Positions 22,797 through 31,585 of a DNA stretch of 64,000 bases are shown piece by piece; positions within the stretch are counted from its first letter, which is position 1, and the number at the start of each line of letters is the position of its first letter. Source of the stretch: an uncultured Eubacteriales bacterium (GTDB taxonomy: Bacteria; Bacillota; Clostridia; Oscillospirales; CAG-272); contig CABUHS010000006.1 in the NCBI GenBank assembly GCA_902491535.1, positions 1-64,000 on the forward strand. The letters are read 5' to 3'. The notes beneath the pieces were generated by a model. That model was not told the origin of the DNA and searched no databases. It was given only the letters and a program-made list of their open reading frames with translations. The translations under genes were made by a program, and so were the position numbers.

Positions 22797-25163
22797 ATGA
22801 CTCTTAAAGAGCTTGACATAGGCAGTTCTGCCGTTATAACATCTGTCGGAGGGGAAGGATCTCTGAGACAGCATTTTCTTGATATGGGAGTTATTCCCGG
22901 AGCGGAAGTTACGCTCATGAAATATGCTCCGATGGGAGATCCCATGGAACTCAGAATACATGGCTATGAGCTTACTCTGCGTATTGCGGACGCAGAAAAA
23001 ATAGAAATCATACCGTGCGATAAGCCGGAAAATTCAGGTAAAGACTATAAAAAATCTTCCGGAAATACGACAGCTGAACTGTGCGCGCATCCGGGACTCG
23101 GAGAAAGCGGCAAATATCATACAAAGGCGGGTGAAAATCCGCTTCCGAAGGGAACGGTGCTTACATTTGCGCTTGCCGGAAATCAGAACTGCGGAAAAAC
23201 AACGCTTTTTAATCAACTTACAGGTTCAAATCAGCATGTCGGAAATTTTCCGGGCGTAACGGTAGACCGCAAGAGCGGACCGATAAAAGGGTATCCGGAT
23301 ACGCAGGTTACCGATCTTCCGGGAATATATTCGCTCTCTCCGTATACAAGCGAGGAGATCGTTTCGCGGCAGTTTATAATAGATGAAAAACCTACGGGCA
23401 TAATAAATATTGTCGATGCGACGAATATAGAACGAAATCTATATCTGACGCTTCAGCTTATGGAGCTTAATGTTCCGATCGTTCTCGCGCTTAATATGAT
23501 GGACGAAATGCGCGGTAACGGCGGTACTGTGCTTATAAACGCTATGGAGGAAATGCTCGGTATTCCGGTCGTCCCGATCTCAGCAGCTAAAAATGAGGGA
23601 GTCGATGAGGTCGTTCGCCACGCTCTGCATGTGGCGCAGTATCAGGAGCGTCCGGGAAGAACGGATTTCTGCGGTAAAGAACAGCATGGCGGAGCTGTGC
23701 ATCGCTGCCTGCACGGAATCATGCATCTTATTGAGGATCATGCAAACGCTGCCGGTATTCCGGTACGTTTTGCTGCGAGTAAGCTTGTTGAAGGAGATCG
23801 GCTTATAGAGGATGCGCTTAATCTTTCCGAAAATGAAAAAGAAATGGTCGAGCATATTATTCTTCAAATGGAGGAGGAGAGAGGGCTTGACCGTGCGGCT
23901 GCAATCGCCGATATGCGTTTTTCGTTTATAAGTATGCTTTGCGAGCATACGGTCGTTAAACCGAAGGAGAGTAAGGAGCATAAGCGCAGCCGGAGTATAG
24001 ATAAGGTTCTCACCGGGAAATATACTGCTATTCCGGCATTTATCGGTATTATGGCTCTTGTGTTCTGGCTCACATTTAATGTGATCGGGGCTGCTTTGCA
24101 GAATCTGCTTGAGATAGGCATAGATAAGCTTACAGCGGTCATTGACGGTATGCTTACATCAGCGGGCGTAAATGAAGTGCTTCATTCGCTTATCATAGAC
24201 GGTATTTTTGCGGGTATCGGAAGCGTTCTCAGTTTTATACCTATAATTGTAACACTGTTTTTCTTTCTCTCGCTGCTCGAAGACAGCGGATATATGGCGC
24301 GCGTTGCATTTGTTACCGACAAACTGCTCAGAAAAATAGGTCTGTCGGGAAGAAGTATAGTTCCGATGCTCATCGGATTCGGGTGTACCGTTCCGGGTGT
24401 AATGGCAAGCCGCACTCTGCCGTCTGAGCGTGACAGAAAGATGACAATAATGCTCACACCGTTTATGAGCTGTACAGCGAAGCTTCCGATATACGGTTTC
24501 TTTGTCTCTGTCTTTTTCCCGAAGTACAGCGGACTTATGATGGTTGGTCTGTATTTTCTCGGTATCGCCGCAGGTATACTGGTCGCGCTTATATCGAAGA
24601 ATACGGCATTCAAAGGCGAGGCGGTCCCGTTTGTAATGGAGCTTCCGAACTACCGTATGCCTGGGGCAAAAAATGTTGCACAGCTTCTGTGGGATAAGTC
24701 AAAAGACTTTTTACAGAGAGCGTTTACCGTTATTTTTGCAGCGTCTATAGTAATATGGGTTTTACAGACCTTTGATTTTCATCTTAATGTTGTTTCGGAT
24801 TCGCAGAACAGTATTCTTGCGGTAGTTGCCGGATTTGCTGCGCCGCTGTTCAAGCCTATTGGCTTCGGAGACTGGCGGATCGTTACGGCACTTATTGCGG
24901 GAATCATGGCAAAGGAGAGCGTCGTATCGACGCTGTCGGTGCTTTTCGGAGCTTCGGGTGTAAACGCGGTGTTGTCACCGCTTTCTGCACTGTCACTACT
25001 CGTATTCTGTCTGCTCTATACTCCGTGCGTTGCTGCGATTGCTGCGATCAGACGTGAACTCGGGGGAAAATGGGCTGCCGGAATCGTAATCGGACAGTGT
25101 GTTATAGCGTGGCTGCTTGCCGGAATAGTTTATCTTATAGGAACACTTGCGGGAATTGCTTAA
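22797..25163 (+). CDS. feoB: Ferrous iron transporter, FeoA-FeoB fusion
   Basis: 788 residues. Residues 1-75 form a FeoA (SH3-like) domain (LRQHFLDMGVIPGAEV). After a variable linker comes the FeoB GTPase: G1 at about 128-135 (GNQNCGKT), switch region GNFPGVTVDRK, G3 DLPGIYSL, G4 LNMMD. The membrane part, from about residue 400, has two Gate-type repeats with conserved Cys and the segments MLIGFGCTVPGVMASR and FMSCTAKLPIYG. FeoB imports Fe2+ across the cytoplasmic membrane. The gene overlaps a Cys-rich small protein by TAATG. A second, separate FeoA/FeoB pair lies at 39733-42140. Confidence 0.95.
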   Translation: MTLKELDIGSSAVITSVGGEGSLRQHFLDMGVIPGAEVTLMKYAPMGDPMELRIHGYELTLRIADAEKIEIIPCDKPENSGKDYKKSSGNTTAELCAHPGLGESGKYHTKAGENPLPKGTVLTFALAGNQNCGKTTLFNQLTGSNQHVGNFPGVTVDRKSGPIKGYPDTQVTDLPGIYSLSPYTSEEIVSRQFIIDEKPTGIINIVDATNIERNLYLTLQLMELNVPIVLALNMMDEMRGNGGTVLINAMEEMLGIPVVPISAAKNEGVDEVVRHALHVAQYQERPGRTDFCGKEQHGGAVHRCLHGIMHLIEDHANAAGIPVRFAASKLVEGDRLIEDALNLSENEKEMVEHIILQMEEERGLDRAAAIADMRFSFISMLCEHTVVKPKESKEHKRSRSIDKVLTGKYTAIPAFIGIMALVFWLTFNVIGAALQNLLEIGIDKLTAVIDGMLTSAGVNEVLHSLIIDGIFAGIGSVLSFIPIIVTLFFFLSLLEDSGYMARVAFVTDKLLRKIGLSGRSIVPMLIGFGCTVPGVMASRTLPSERDRKMTIMLTPFMSCTAKLPIYGFFVSVFFPKYSGLMMVGLYFLGIAAGILVALISKNTAFKGEAVPFVMELPNYRMPGAKNVAQLLWDKSKDFLQRAFTVIFAASIVIWVLQTFDFHLNVVSDSQNSILAVVAGFAAPLFKPIGFGDWRIVTALIAGIMAKESVVSTLSVLFGASGVNAVLSPLSALSLLVFCLLYTPCVAAIAAIRRELGGKWAAGIVIGQCVIAWLLAGIVYLIGTLAGIA

Positions 25164-25390
25164 TGGATATTATCAATATTATTATACTTGCGGTTATTGT
25201 GATCGCTCTTGCTGCCGATCTTGTATATATTTTCAGACGCAGAAAGCGAAAAGGTTCATGCTGCGGCGATTGCAGTGCCTGCCTTCGGCATAATGCGGAA
25301 GACAGCTGTTTCCGGAGAAAGGACGTAACATGCCAGGTTAAAGGCAGATCCGGAGAATCTGAGGCAGGATCGGATAGTAATAATAAATAA
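25163..25390 (+). CDS. FeoB-associated Cys-rich membrane protein
   Basis: 75 residues, ATG overlapping the feoB stop (TAATG). An N-terminal transmembrane helix (IINIIILAVIVIALAADLVYI) is split here for length: it spans about residues 3-22. A basic patch RRRKRKG and then cysteines GSCCGDCSACLR follow. This is the usual small partner of FeoB in Clostridia (PF12669-type), thought to aid Fe2+ handling. Translational coupling to feoB supports the call. Confidence 0.88.
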   Translation: MDIINIIILAVIVIALAADLVYIFRRRKRKGSCCGDCSACLRHNAEDSCFRRKDVTCQVKGRSGESEAGSDSNNK

Positions 25391-25400
25391 GATATGTTCG

Positions 25401-25440
25401 CGGAGCGAATATTCTGAAAAGAGTATTCGTTCCGTATTTT
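25401..25440 (+). terminator. Terminator of the feo operon
   Basis: CGGAGCGAATATTC (25401-25414) pairs with GTATTCGTTCCG (25423-25434) with small mismatches, followed by TATTTTTTG. Confidence 0.8.
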
Positions 25441-25576
25441 TTGTATCGCACAGATATTTTGCGGATTATTTTATAAAGTCAGATAAATTATCCCGTACTA
25501 CCGTTTTGCCCGTATTTGAGTGCTTATTATCATATCGGAAAATTCGGCAAATTTTTTGAATTTTTTCGAAAAGGTG

Positions 25577-25605
25577 TTGACAAATGATTTCAGTCAGCGT
25601 ATAAT
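25577..25605 (+). promoter_or_regulatory. Perfect sigma-A promoter of the cadmium/zinc efflux operon
   Basis: TTGACA (25577-25582), 17-bp spacer, TATAAT (25600-25605), directly followed by the palindromic operator at 25609. Confidence 0.92.
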
Positions 25606-25608
25606 GTA

Positions 25609-25642
25609 GTCAATCAATTGAACAATTGTTCAATTGATTGAC
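25609..25642. promoter_or_regulatory. 34-bp perfect palindromic operator, ArsR/SmtB type
   Basis: GTCAATCAATTGAAC, AATT, then its exact complement. The core TGAACA-AT-TGTTCA is the 6-2-6 half-site pattern of SmtB/CadC operators. It begins 3 bases after the -10 box, so bound repressor would block transcription. A second, overlapping dyad (ATTTCAGTCA at 25587-25596, TGACTGAAAT at 25639-25648) extends over the promoter. Confidence 0.88.
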
Positions 25643-25706
25643 TGAAATTGAGAGCTGAGTTCAGCCTGTCAAAATAAAATTTATTATTGCGGAAAAGGAG
25701 ATTGTC

Positions 25707-25925
25707 ATGAAAAAGAGTTATAAAATCGAAGTTGATTGTGCTAACTGTGCCGAGAAAATGGCTCATGCCGCAAAGAAGACAGACGGAGTTGCGGATGCAT
25801 CAGTAAATTTTATGCTGCTTAAAATGTCGGTTGAATTTGAAGAAGGCGCGGATGAAAAAACTGTAATGAAAGCGGTCCGCAAGGCATGCAAGCGTGTTGA
25901 AGACGATTGTGAAATATATATATGA
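25707..25925 (+). CDS. Heavy-metal-associated (HMA) domain protein
   Basis: 72 residues forming a single ferredoxin-like HMA domain: the metal motif is CANC at residues 11-14 (here CxxC without the usual GM prefix), followed by a helix and GVADASVNF. HMA domains bind Cu, Zn or Cd and deliver them to P1B ATPases, which often carry the domain at their own N-terminus. Here the ATPase two genes on lacks it, so this is the separate metal-binding piece of the pump. AAAAGGAG precedes the ATG. It is first in an operon controlled by the ArsR-type operator. Confidence 0.9.
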   Translation: MKKSYKIEVDCANCAEKMAHAAKKTDGVADASVNFMLLKMSVEFEEGADEKTVMKAVRKACKRVEDDCEIYI

Positions 25926-26064
25926 TACAGGTGTTTACGTAAAACGGTTTGTGTATTCAAAATGCAGATATGTTCGGTGCTGTATTAAAGTTTTGTTTCG
26001 GCATATTTCCAGAGTTGTATTATGAATGTGCCGTATATGCAGACCTGCGGCGGAGGATAAATAT

Positions 26065-27963
26065 ATGAACAGAAAACAGAAAAAGACGCTGATACGTATA
26101 ATTGTCTCGATAGTTATGCTGGCACTGCTTCATTTTATTTCTGCAGATGGAGTTATAAAGCTTTTGCTTTATGCAGTGCCGTACATTATTATCGGATACG
26201 ATATTCTTATAAAGGCTTTTAAAGGAATTGTACGCGGTCAGCCGTTTGACGAAAATTTTCTTATGGCGGTCGCAACGGTAGGTGCAGTTGTTCTCGGAGA
26301 ATATACCGAAGGCGTTGCGGTCATGTTGTTTTACCAGATCGGTGAGCTTTTTCAAAGCTACGCTGTCGGTAAAAGCCGCCGTAATATCGGAGCGCTTATG
26401 GATATAAGACCTGACAGGGCATATATAGAAAGCGAAGACGGTTCTCTTACCGCGGTTGATCCCGAGAAAGTTCAGACCGGAACCGTGATCGTCGTTTCTC
26501 CCGGAGAAAGAATACCGATCGACGGAATTATAGTCGGAGGTTCTGCGTCTGTCGATACAGGCGCGCTGACGGGCGAGAGCGTTCCGCAGATGCTCTCGGT
26601 CGGAGATGAAGTAATAAGCGGCTGTATAGATCTTACAGGCGTTATACATGTAAAGACGCTGCGTCCGTTCGGTGAATCTACCGTTTCGAAAATACTGGAG
26701 CTTGTCGAAGATGCCGGAACGAAAAAATCGCGTCCCGAGGCATTTATATCGCGCTTTGCAAGGATATATACGCCGGCTGTATGCGCTGCTGCTCTTGCCC
26801 TTGCGGTATTTCCTCCTCTTGTCCGAATGTTCTTTCTCGGGACTTCACCTGAATGGGGAGACTGGATTTACCGCGCGCTTACATTTCTTGTAATAAGTTG
26901 TCCGTGCGCACTTGTGATAAGCATTCCTCTGACGTTTTTTGCCGGGATCGGAGGAGCGGGAAAAGCCGGAATACTTATAAAAGGCTCCGGCTATATGGAG
27001 ACGCTGTCAAAGGTAAAAACGGTCGTATTTGATAAAACGGGAACTATGACTCAGGGTGTTTTTGAGGTCGCAGGTATACACCACGGCACTATAGATAACG
27101 ATAGTATAGTAGAGTATGCCGCGCTTGCTGAGTCATTTTCGAGCCATCCTATAAGCGGAAGTCTGCGCCGCGCATACGGTAAGCCGGTCGACCGCTCACG
27201 AGTTTCCGACACAAAGGAGATCGGCGGACACGGAGTTACGGCAAAAGTCGACGGAACAGAGGTCGCGGTCGGAAACTCAAAGCTTATGAGCATGCTCGGT
27301 ATAGAATATAAGGAATGCGGCCATGCAGGAACGGTCGTTCATGTCGCTGTCGGAGGAAGCTACGCGGGGCATATACTTATCACCGATATGCTCAAACCTA
27401 ATGCTGTCTCCGCGGTGAAGGCGCTTAGAGATTCCGGCGTATCAAAAACGGTCATGCTTACCGGAGACAGAGCAAGCGCGGCGGAGCATGCTGCGCAGAT
27501 GCTCGGAATTGACGAGGTGCTGAGCGAGCTTTTGCCGTCCGACAAGGTTGAAAAGGTCGAGTCGCTGCTTGCTGAGTCAAATCCCGGCTCAAAGCTTGCT
27601 TTTGTGGGAGACGGTATAAACGACGCGCCCGTGCTTGCACGCGCTGACGTAGGAATCGCAATGGGAGCGCTCGGATCTGACGCTGCGATAGAGGCAGCCG
27701 ACGTTGTACTTATGGACGACGATCCGATGAAGATCGCAACTGCGATAAAGCATGCACGGAAATGTATCGGAATAGTTTATGAAAATATCTATTTTGCAAT
27801 AGGCATAAAGCTTGCATGCCTTGTTCTCGGAGCGATCGGCGCTGCGGGAATGTGGTTGGCGGTATTTGCCGACGTTGGAGTTATGGTACTTGCGGTATTC
27901 AATGCCGTTCGCGCTCTCGGAGTGAAAGCTCCTGTTATGAAAGGAACAGTAAAAAATGGTTGA
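26065..27963 (+). CDS. cadA: Cd/Zn-exporting P1B-type ATPase
   Basis: 632 residues from ATG 26065 (GGAGGA 7 bases upstream). It has six or more transmembrane helices, the P1B-2 metal motif C279-P-C281, the phosphorylation motif DKTGTMT with Asp323, TGD (LTGDRASA), and GDGINDAPVL. The class (SCPCALVIS) exports Zn2+, Cd2+ or Pb2+ out of the cell using ATP. It lacks the N-terminal HMA domain, supplied by the separate 72-residue protein upstream. Its stop overlaps the start of the ArsR-type gene by 8 bases, so the regulator is translated from the same mRNA. Confidence 0.94.
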   Translation: MNRKQKKTLIRIIVSIVMLALLHFISADGVIKLLLYAVPYIIIGYDILIKAFKGIVRGQPFDENFLMAVATVGAVVLGEYTEGVAVMLFYQIGELFQSYAVGKSRRNIGALMDIRPDRAYIESEDGSLTAVDPEKVQTGTVIVVSPGERIPIDGIIVGGSASVDTGALTGESVPQMLSVGDEVISGCIDLTGVIHVKTLRPFGESTVSKILELVEDAGTKKSRPEAFISRFARIYTPAVCAAALALAVFPPLVRMFFLGTSPEWGDWIYRALTFLVISCPCALVISIPLTFFAGIGGAGKAGILIKGSGYMETLSKVKTVVFDKTGTMTQGVFEVAGIHHGTIDNDSIVEYAALAESFSSHPISGSLRRAYGKPVDRSRVSDTKEIGGHGVTAKVDGTEVAVGNSKLMSMLGIEYKECGHAGTVVHVAVGGSYAGHILITDMLKPNAVSAVKALRDSGVSKTVMLTGDRASAAEHAAQMLGIDEVLSELLPSDKVEKVESLLAESNPGSKLAFVGDGINDAPVLARADVGIAMGALGSDAAIEAADVVLMDDDPMKIATAIKHARKCIGIVYENIYFAIGIKLACLVLGAIGAAGMWLAVFADVGVMVLAVFNAVRALGVKAPVMKGTVKNG

Positions 27964-28321
27964 TTTTGATTATGAAAACGAACATTGCGATTCGGAAGAG
28001 ATACATGAGGAACTGCTGTCGGTCGTAAGAAATCAGCTTCCTGCAGAAGAAAAGCTGTATGATCTCGCCGAACTTTTTAAGGTATTCGGAGATTCAACGC
28101 GTATGCGCATATTGTTTGTTCTGCTTGAGGCGGAGGTTTGTGTGTGTGATCTTGCGGCGGCGCTCGGAATGACGTCATCTGCCGTTTCGCATCAGCTTGC
28201 GCTTCTTCGCAGGAACAAGCTTATAAAAAGCCGGAGAGACGGAAAATCAGTGTTTTATTCACTTGCAGATGAGCATGTAAGGACAATAATAAGCCAGGGT
28301 ATGGAGCATATAGAAGAGTAG
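27956..28321 (+). CDS. cadC: CadC-type ArsR family metal-sensing repressor
   Basis: 121 residues with a winged helix-turn-helix (CDLAAALGMTSSAVSHQLALLRR). The alpha-3 site EVCVCDL matches the CVC of CadC/ArsR, with His10-Cys11 at the N-terminus possibly completing it. The alpha-5 site is also present: DEH, then H and E spaced exactly as Asp101, His103, His114, Glu117 of CadC. ArsR/SmtB proteins leave DNA on binding metal. The 34-bp palindrome at 25609 is the obvious binding site, making the operon autoregulated. It is the last gene, overlapping cadA by 8 bases. Confidence 0.93.
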   Translation: MVDFDYENEHCDSEEIHEELLSVVRNQLPAEEKLYDLAELFKVFGDSTRMRILFVLLEAEVCVCDLAAALGMTSSAVSHQLALLRRNKLIKSRRDGKSVFYSLADEHVRTIISQGMEHIEE

Positions 28322-28327
28322 TGATTC

Positions 28328-28362
28328 AGGGTGTGCAGAATAATGACTGCACACCCTTTTTT
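28328..28362 (+). terminator. Terminator of the cad operon
   Basis: AGGGTGTGCAG (28328-28338) and CTGCACACCCT (28347-28357) then TTTTTT. Confidence 0.92.
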
Positions 28363-28512
28363 CGGTTCTAAGCGGCTTCGGTGTGACAGGTTTATTTATA
28401 CCGCTTGGAAATTTTCATACCGCTTTTGTCCGGAGAAGCTTAATGCTTTTTGTTTTGTATGAATGTTTGAAGTGACCGCTATTTATTTTTGCCTGAAATT
28501 TTGGTTATTCTG

Positions 28513-28541
28513 TTGATTTTTTTGCAGAAAAGTGATATCAT
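28513..28541 (+). promoter_or_regulatory. Probable promoter for the glycosyltransferase/xpt/C39 operon
   Basis: TTGATT (28513-28518), 17-bp spacer, TATCAT (28536-28541), 50 bases before the start codon. Confidence 0.55.
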
Positions 28542-28590
28542 AAAATTAGCCTATTTACTTTATATTATCAAGTTATATTCGGAGAATGTT

Positions 28591-29352
28591 ATGAAAAAAA
28601 CAGACAAATTTACGCTCTGCATACCTATGTACAATGAAGCGTCTATTATTGCGGATACTGCCAGGACTCTTTCCGAAAGCATGAAGGCTTTTTACGATCA
28701 GGGACTTTTTGACAGATATGAAATACTTTTTTCCGATGACGGAAGTACCGACGGAAGTGCAGAGACGGTAAATTCTCTCGGACTTGAAAATGTGCGGGTG
28801 ATCGGATATCCCGAAAACCGCGGTAAGGGATGCGCGGTCAGATGCGCTATGCTCGACGCGGCCGGAGATGATCCGGAGGACGGACATGTTATAATGTTTA
28901 CCGATGCGGATCTCGCATACGGAACCGATGTTATCGGAAGCTTCGCACAGGCGTTTGCGGAGAATCCGGAAAAAGATATTTTTATCGGATCTAGAAACCT
29001 TTCGGGAGACGGCTATGAAGGATATACCTTTATACGCAGACTCGCATCAAAGGTATATATAAAATTTTTGTGTGCGGTGGGCGGCTTTAAACTGAGTGAT
29101 TCTCAGTGCGGCTGCAAGGCATTCCGCGCATCGGCGGCGAAAAAAATATTTTCGCATACCGAGACCGACGGTTTCGCATTTGATTTTGAGGCGATACTTT
29201 TTGCCGGAAGATATAAAATGAAGATCGGCGAGCTGCCTGTTAAGATCATAAATCACCGTGAATCGAAAATCCGTCTTTGGCGCGATGTATTCCTTATGCT
29301 TATAGACCTTTTCAAAATGCGCAGACGTGTTGCACGCACCAAACTTGACTGA
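28591..29352 (+). CDS. Family 2 glycosyltransferase (dolichyl-phosphate glucosyltransferase-like)
   Basis: 253 residues from ATG 28591 (CGGAGAA upstream). GT-A fold signatures: CIPMYNEA at the N-terminus, SDDGSTDGS, the nucleotide-sugar metal motif TDADLAYG, then SQCGCKAFR and DFEAILFA. It is most like enzymes that charge a polyprenyl phosphate with glucose or mannose at the inner face of the membrane. There are no transmembrane helices except possibly a weak C-terminal patch. It is 62 bases upstream of xpt and likely co-transcribed; no functional link to purine salvage is apparent. Confidence 0.85.
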   Translation: MKKTDKFTLCIPMYNEASIIADTARTLSESMKAFYDQGLFDRYEILFSDDGSTDGSAETVNSLGLENVRVIGYPENRGKGCAVRCAMLDAAGDDPEDGHVIMFTDADLAYGTDVIGSFAQAFAENPEKDIFIGSRNLSGDGYEGYTFIRRLASKVYIKFLCAVGGFKLSDSQCGCKAFRASAAKKIFSHTETDGFAFDFEAILFAGRYKMKIGELPVKIINHRESKIRLWRDVFLMLIDLFKMRRRVARTKLD

Positions 29353-29414
29353 TCCATGAAGGATCGTAAAAATGACACTTTAAAAGTTTTAGCTGTCAGT
29401 GGAGGAAATATAAA

Positions 29415-29990
29415 ATGAAGCTTATGGAGGACAGAATACTTAAGGACGGACGGGTATATCCCGGAGGAGTGCTTAAGGTTGATTCTTTTCTTAATCATCA
29501 GATAGATGTGAAATTTATTTCTGAGGCGGGAAAAGAACTTTACCGTCTTTTCGGTAACGAGAATATAACGAAGATACTCACGGTAGAAGCGTCGGGCATT
29601 GCAATTGCATGTATTGCGGCGCAGTATTTTGACGTTCCCGTAGTATTTGCAAAAAAGAATAAGACTTTAAATATCTCGGATAATCTTTATAAGGCTTCCG
29701 TAGAATCTTTCACGCACAAAAAGACATATACAATCGTTGTTGACAGAAATTATATTACGTCGGACGACCGTGTGCTTATTGTCGATGATTTTCTTGCAAA
29801 CGGTCACGCGCTTGTCGGACTTATATCCATTGCCGAGCAGGCAGGAGCTTCTGTCGCAGGCGCCGGAATAATGATTGAAAAGAGCTTTCAAGGCGGCGGA
29901 GATATGCTGCGCGAAAAAGGCATACGGATCGAGTCGCTTGCCATGGTCGAGAAAATGTCTGACGACGGCAGCATAGTGTTCAGAAACTGA
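29415..29990 (+). CDS. xpt: Xanthine phosphoribosyltransferase
   Basis: 191 residues, the normal length. MEDRILKDGRV at the start and the PRPP-binding motif VLIVDDFLANGHA (near 118-130) are characteristic. The enzyme converts xanthine and PRPP to XMP in purine salvage in the cytoplasm. The ribosome site GGAGGAAA lies 8 bases before the ATG. Bacillus xpt has a guanine riboswitch; none is visible in the 62-base gap here, and the gene seems to be transcribed with the glycosyltransferase. The C39-like gene follows 11 bases later. Confidence 0.93.
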   Translation: MKLMEDRILKDGRVYPGGVLKVDSFLNHQIDVKFISEAGKELYRLFGNENITKILTVEASGIAIACIAAQYFDVPVVFAKKNKTLNISDNLYKASVESFTHKKTYTIVVDRNYITSDDRVLIVDDFLANGHALVGLISIAEQAGASVAGAGIMIEKSFQGGGDMLREKGIRIESLAMVEKMSDDGSIVFRN

Positions 29991-30001
29991 CTGCAGGCAT
30001 T

Positions 30002-31216
30002 ATGAGGGTAAAAAGAACAAGGGAATCACGGCTCTCGAGGATGCAGACTGCCTTTGCTGTTTTGATCATGGCGGTTTCGCTCATGGCGCTTGCTGTGTTT
30101 GCCGGATATTTTATAATACTGTACCGCTCTGGCGGAGAAATACTTATTTCCCCGATAGGCGATGCGAAGTCTACCCCCGTAATCAATGTTCTTAAAAATG
30201 TGTCTGGCGACGATCATGCACGTTCGCAGGACGATGTATATAATGAGTTTGTATATCTTCCGTCTGAAAGGATCAGGCTTAATCCGGGACAGACATATAG
30301 GATCGGCGTATCTCCGACTGACGGTGAAAGCTTTGTTTCTACCGACAGCTCGGTAGCGTCTGTGGATGAAAACGGAACTGTTACCGCACATTCCTGCGGC
30401 AAAGCAGTGATATATGTTCAGGCGGATGAAGACCTTTCGGGCGGCGAAGTTACCGAGGGAATATACGGCGTTGCCGTGACCGTTTACCGAGAGTGTCAGG
30501 ACTCTGTATTGCTTGATGTTCCGATCATTATGCAGGGCGAGACATACCCGAACGGATGCGAGAGCGTTTCTGCGGTTATGGCGCTTAATTACGCCGGGAT
30601 AAATATGACTGTAAAGCGGTTTATAAACGAATATCTCGACCATGACTGGTTTGTTTTTGACGAATATGTATCGGGACTGCGTTACGGATACAGTCCGTGG
30701 GTATATTATAACGGATATCCGACAGATGCTTCCGGGACTTACTGTTTTGCGCCTGCTATAGAGATTGCTTTTGATAAATTCGTTGACCGGGATAAGTATG
30801 AAATAGACGTTCTTTACAGCCGCGGACTTATGGAGCTATGCTCAGACTATATAAGCCGTGGAATACCGCTTATCGTTTGGGTTACCGAAAATATGGACGA
30901 GGTTTACGAATACGTAACAGAGTGGTATAATCCCGAAAACGGACAGAAATACCGTATAATACGTCCGGTACACTGTATGGTGCTTGTTGGATATGACAGT
31001 GAGGGGTATTATTTTAACGATCCGCTTGTCGGAAAGAATGTTTTCTATGAAGCAGACGTGACGGAGAGGGCGTTTGAAAGTATGTGGGCGCAGGCTATTG
31101 CCGTTTATCCTGCCGGCTATACATATGAGCCGGATACTGTTCCGACTGTTCCCGAAACTTTGATTAGGCAGAATGGAGTACCTTCGTATGAAGCAGAGAA
31201 AGTTTCGGCTGAGTAA
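30002..31216 (+). CDS. Membrane-anchored C39-like peptidase with Ig-like domain
   Basis: 404 residues. A single transmembrane helix lies at about 17-41. Residues 88-163 look like a bacterial Ig-like (BIG2) repeat (TYRIGVSP, then SSVASVDENGTVTAHSCGKAVI). Residues 170-370 match the C39_2 papain-like fold: NGCES with catalytic Cys186, RPVHCMVLVGY with His324, and FND with Asp340. The protein should face outward and cleave or bind peptides, perhaps cell-wall peptides. It lies 11 bases after xpt, in the same transcript, ending at a strong terminator. A non-enzymatic role cannot be excluded. Confidence 0.86.
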   Translation: MRVKRTRESRLSRMQTAFAVLIMAVSLMALAVFAGYFIILYRSGGEILISPIGDAKSTPVINVLKNVSGDDHARSQDDVYNEFVYLPSERIRLNPGQTYRIGVSPTDGESFVSTDSSVASVDENGTVTAHSCGKAVIYVQADEDLSGGEVTEGIYGVAVTVYRECQDSVLLDVPIIMQGETYPNGCESVSAVMALNYAGINMTVKRFINEYLDHDWFVFDEYVSGLRYGYSPWVYYNGYPTDASGTYCFAPAIEIAFDKFVDRDKYEIDVLYSRGLMELCSDYISRGIPLIVWVTENMDEVYEYVTEWYNPENGQKYRIIRPVHCMVLVGYDSEGYYFNDPLVGKNVFYEADVTERAFESMWAQAIAVYPAGYTYEPDTVPTVPETLIRQNGVPSYEAEKVSAE

Positions 31217-31237
31217 TTTGCGGTTTTAAAGATAGTA

Positions 31238-31278
31238 ATTAAAATCATACTGGTAAAGCCTATCAGTATGATTTTAAT
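31238..31278. terminator. Terminator after the C39-like gene
   Basis: Perfect 15-bp arms ATTAAAATCATACTG / CAGTATGATTTTAAT around an 11-base loop, then ATTTTG. Confidence 0.85.
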
Positions 31279-31402
31279 ATTTTGTTTATTTGCCTTCAAA
31301 TAGGATAATTTATTTCACAAAACAAAATTTATTTTCCGGTTAAAATAAATTTTATTTGATCGGAAAAGCTCTGAAAAAAATTGTCAGATCGCGCACATAA
31401 TA

Positions 31403-31431
31403 TTGACATTCTGATAATTTTGCATTATAAT
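31403..31431 (+). promoter_or_regulatory. Perfect sigma-A promoter of purF
   Basis: TTGACA (31403-31408), 17-bp spacer, TATAAT (31426-31431). The leader to the ATG is about 148 bases and holds a hairpin with T-run. Confidence 0.9.
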
Positions 31432-31461
31432 AACATCTATTGATATCGGATAAAGATATCG

Positions 31462-31502
31462 GAACGGAGCCGCCGCATAAGAGCGGCGTTCTTGCTTTTT
31501 AA
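31462..31502 (+). terminator. Possible attenuator in the purF leader
   Basis: GAAC and GCCGC (31462-31473) pair with GCGGC and GTTC (31483-31491), with a 3-base bulge, followed by TTGCTTTTT. It lies inside the purF leader, after the promoter, and so could stop most transcripts unless relieved. Confidence 0.6.
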
Positions 31503-31585
31503 TCAGGGCTTCGCGTCGCGGCACTTCGTACATAAAAATAATACAGACCGATTTCGAGAGATACGGCCGGAAATGGCGGTGCATT

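Noticed and set aside
29353..29414. Guanine riboswitch expected before xpt
   Set aside because: The 62-base gap is too short and shows none of the conserved purine-riboswitch loops.
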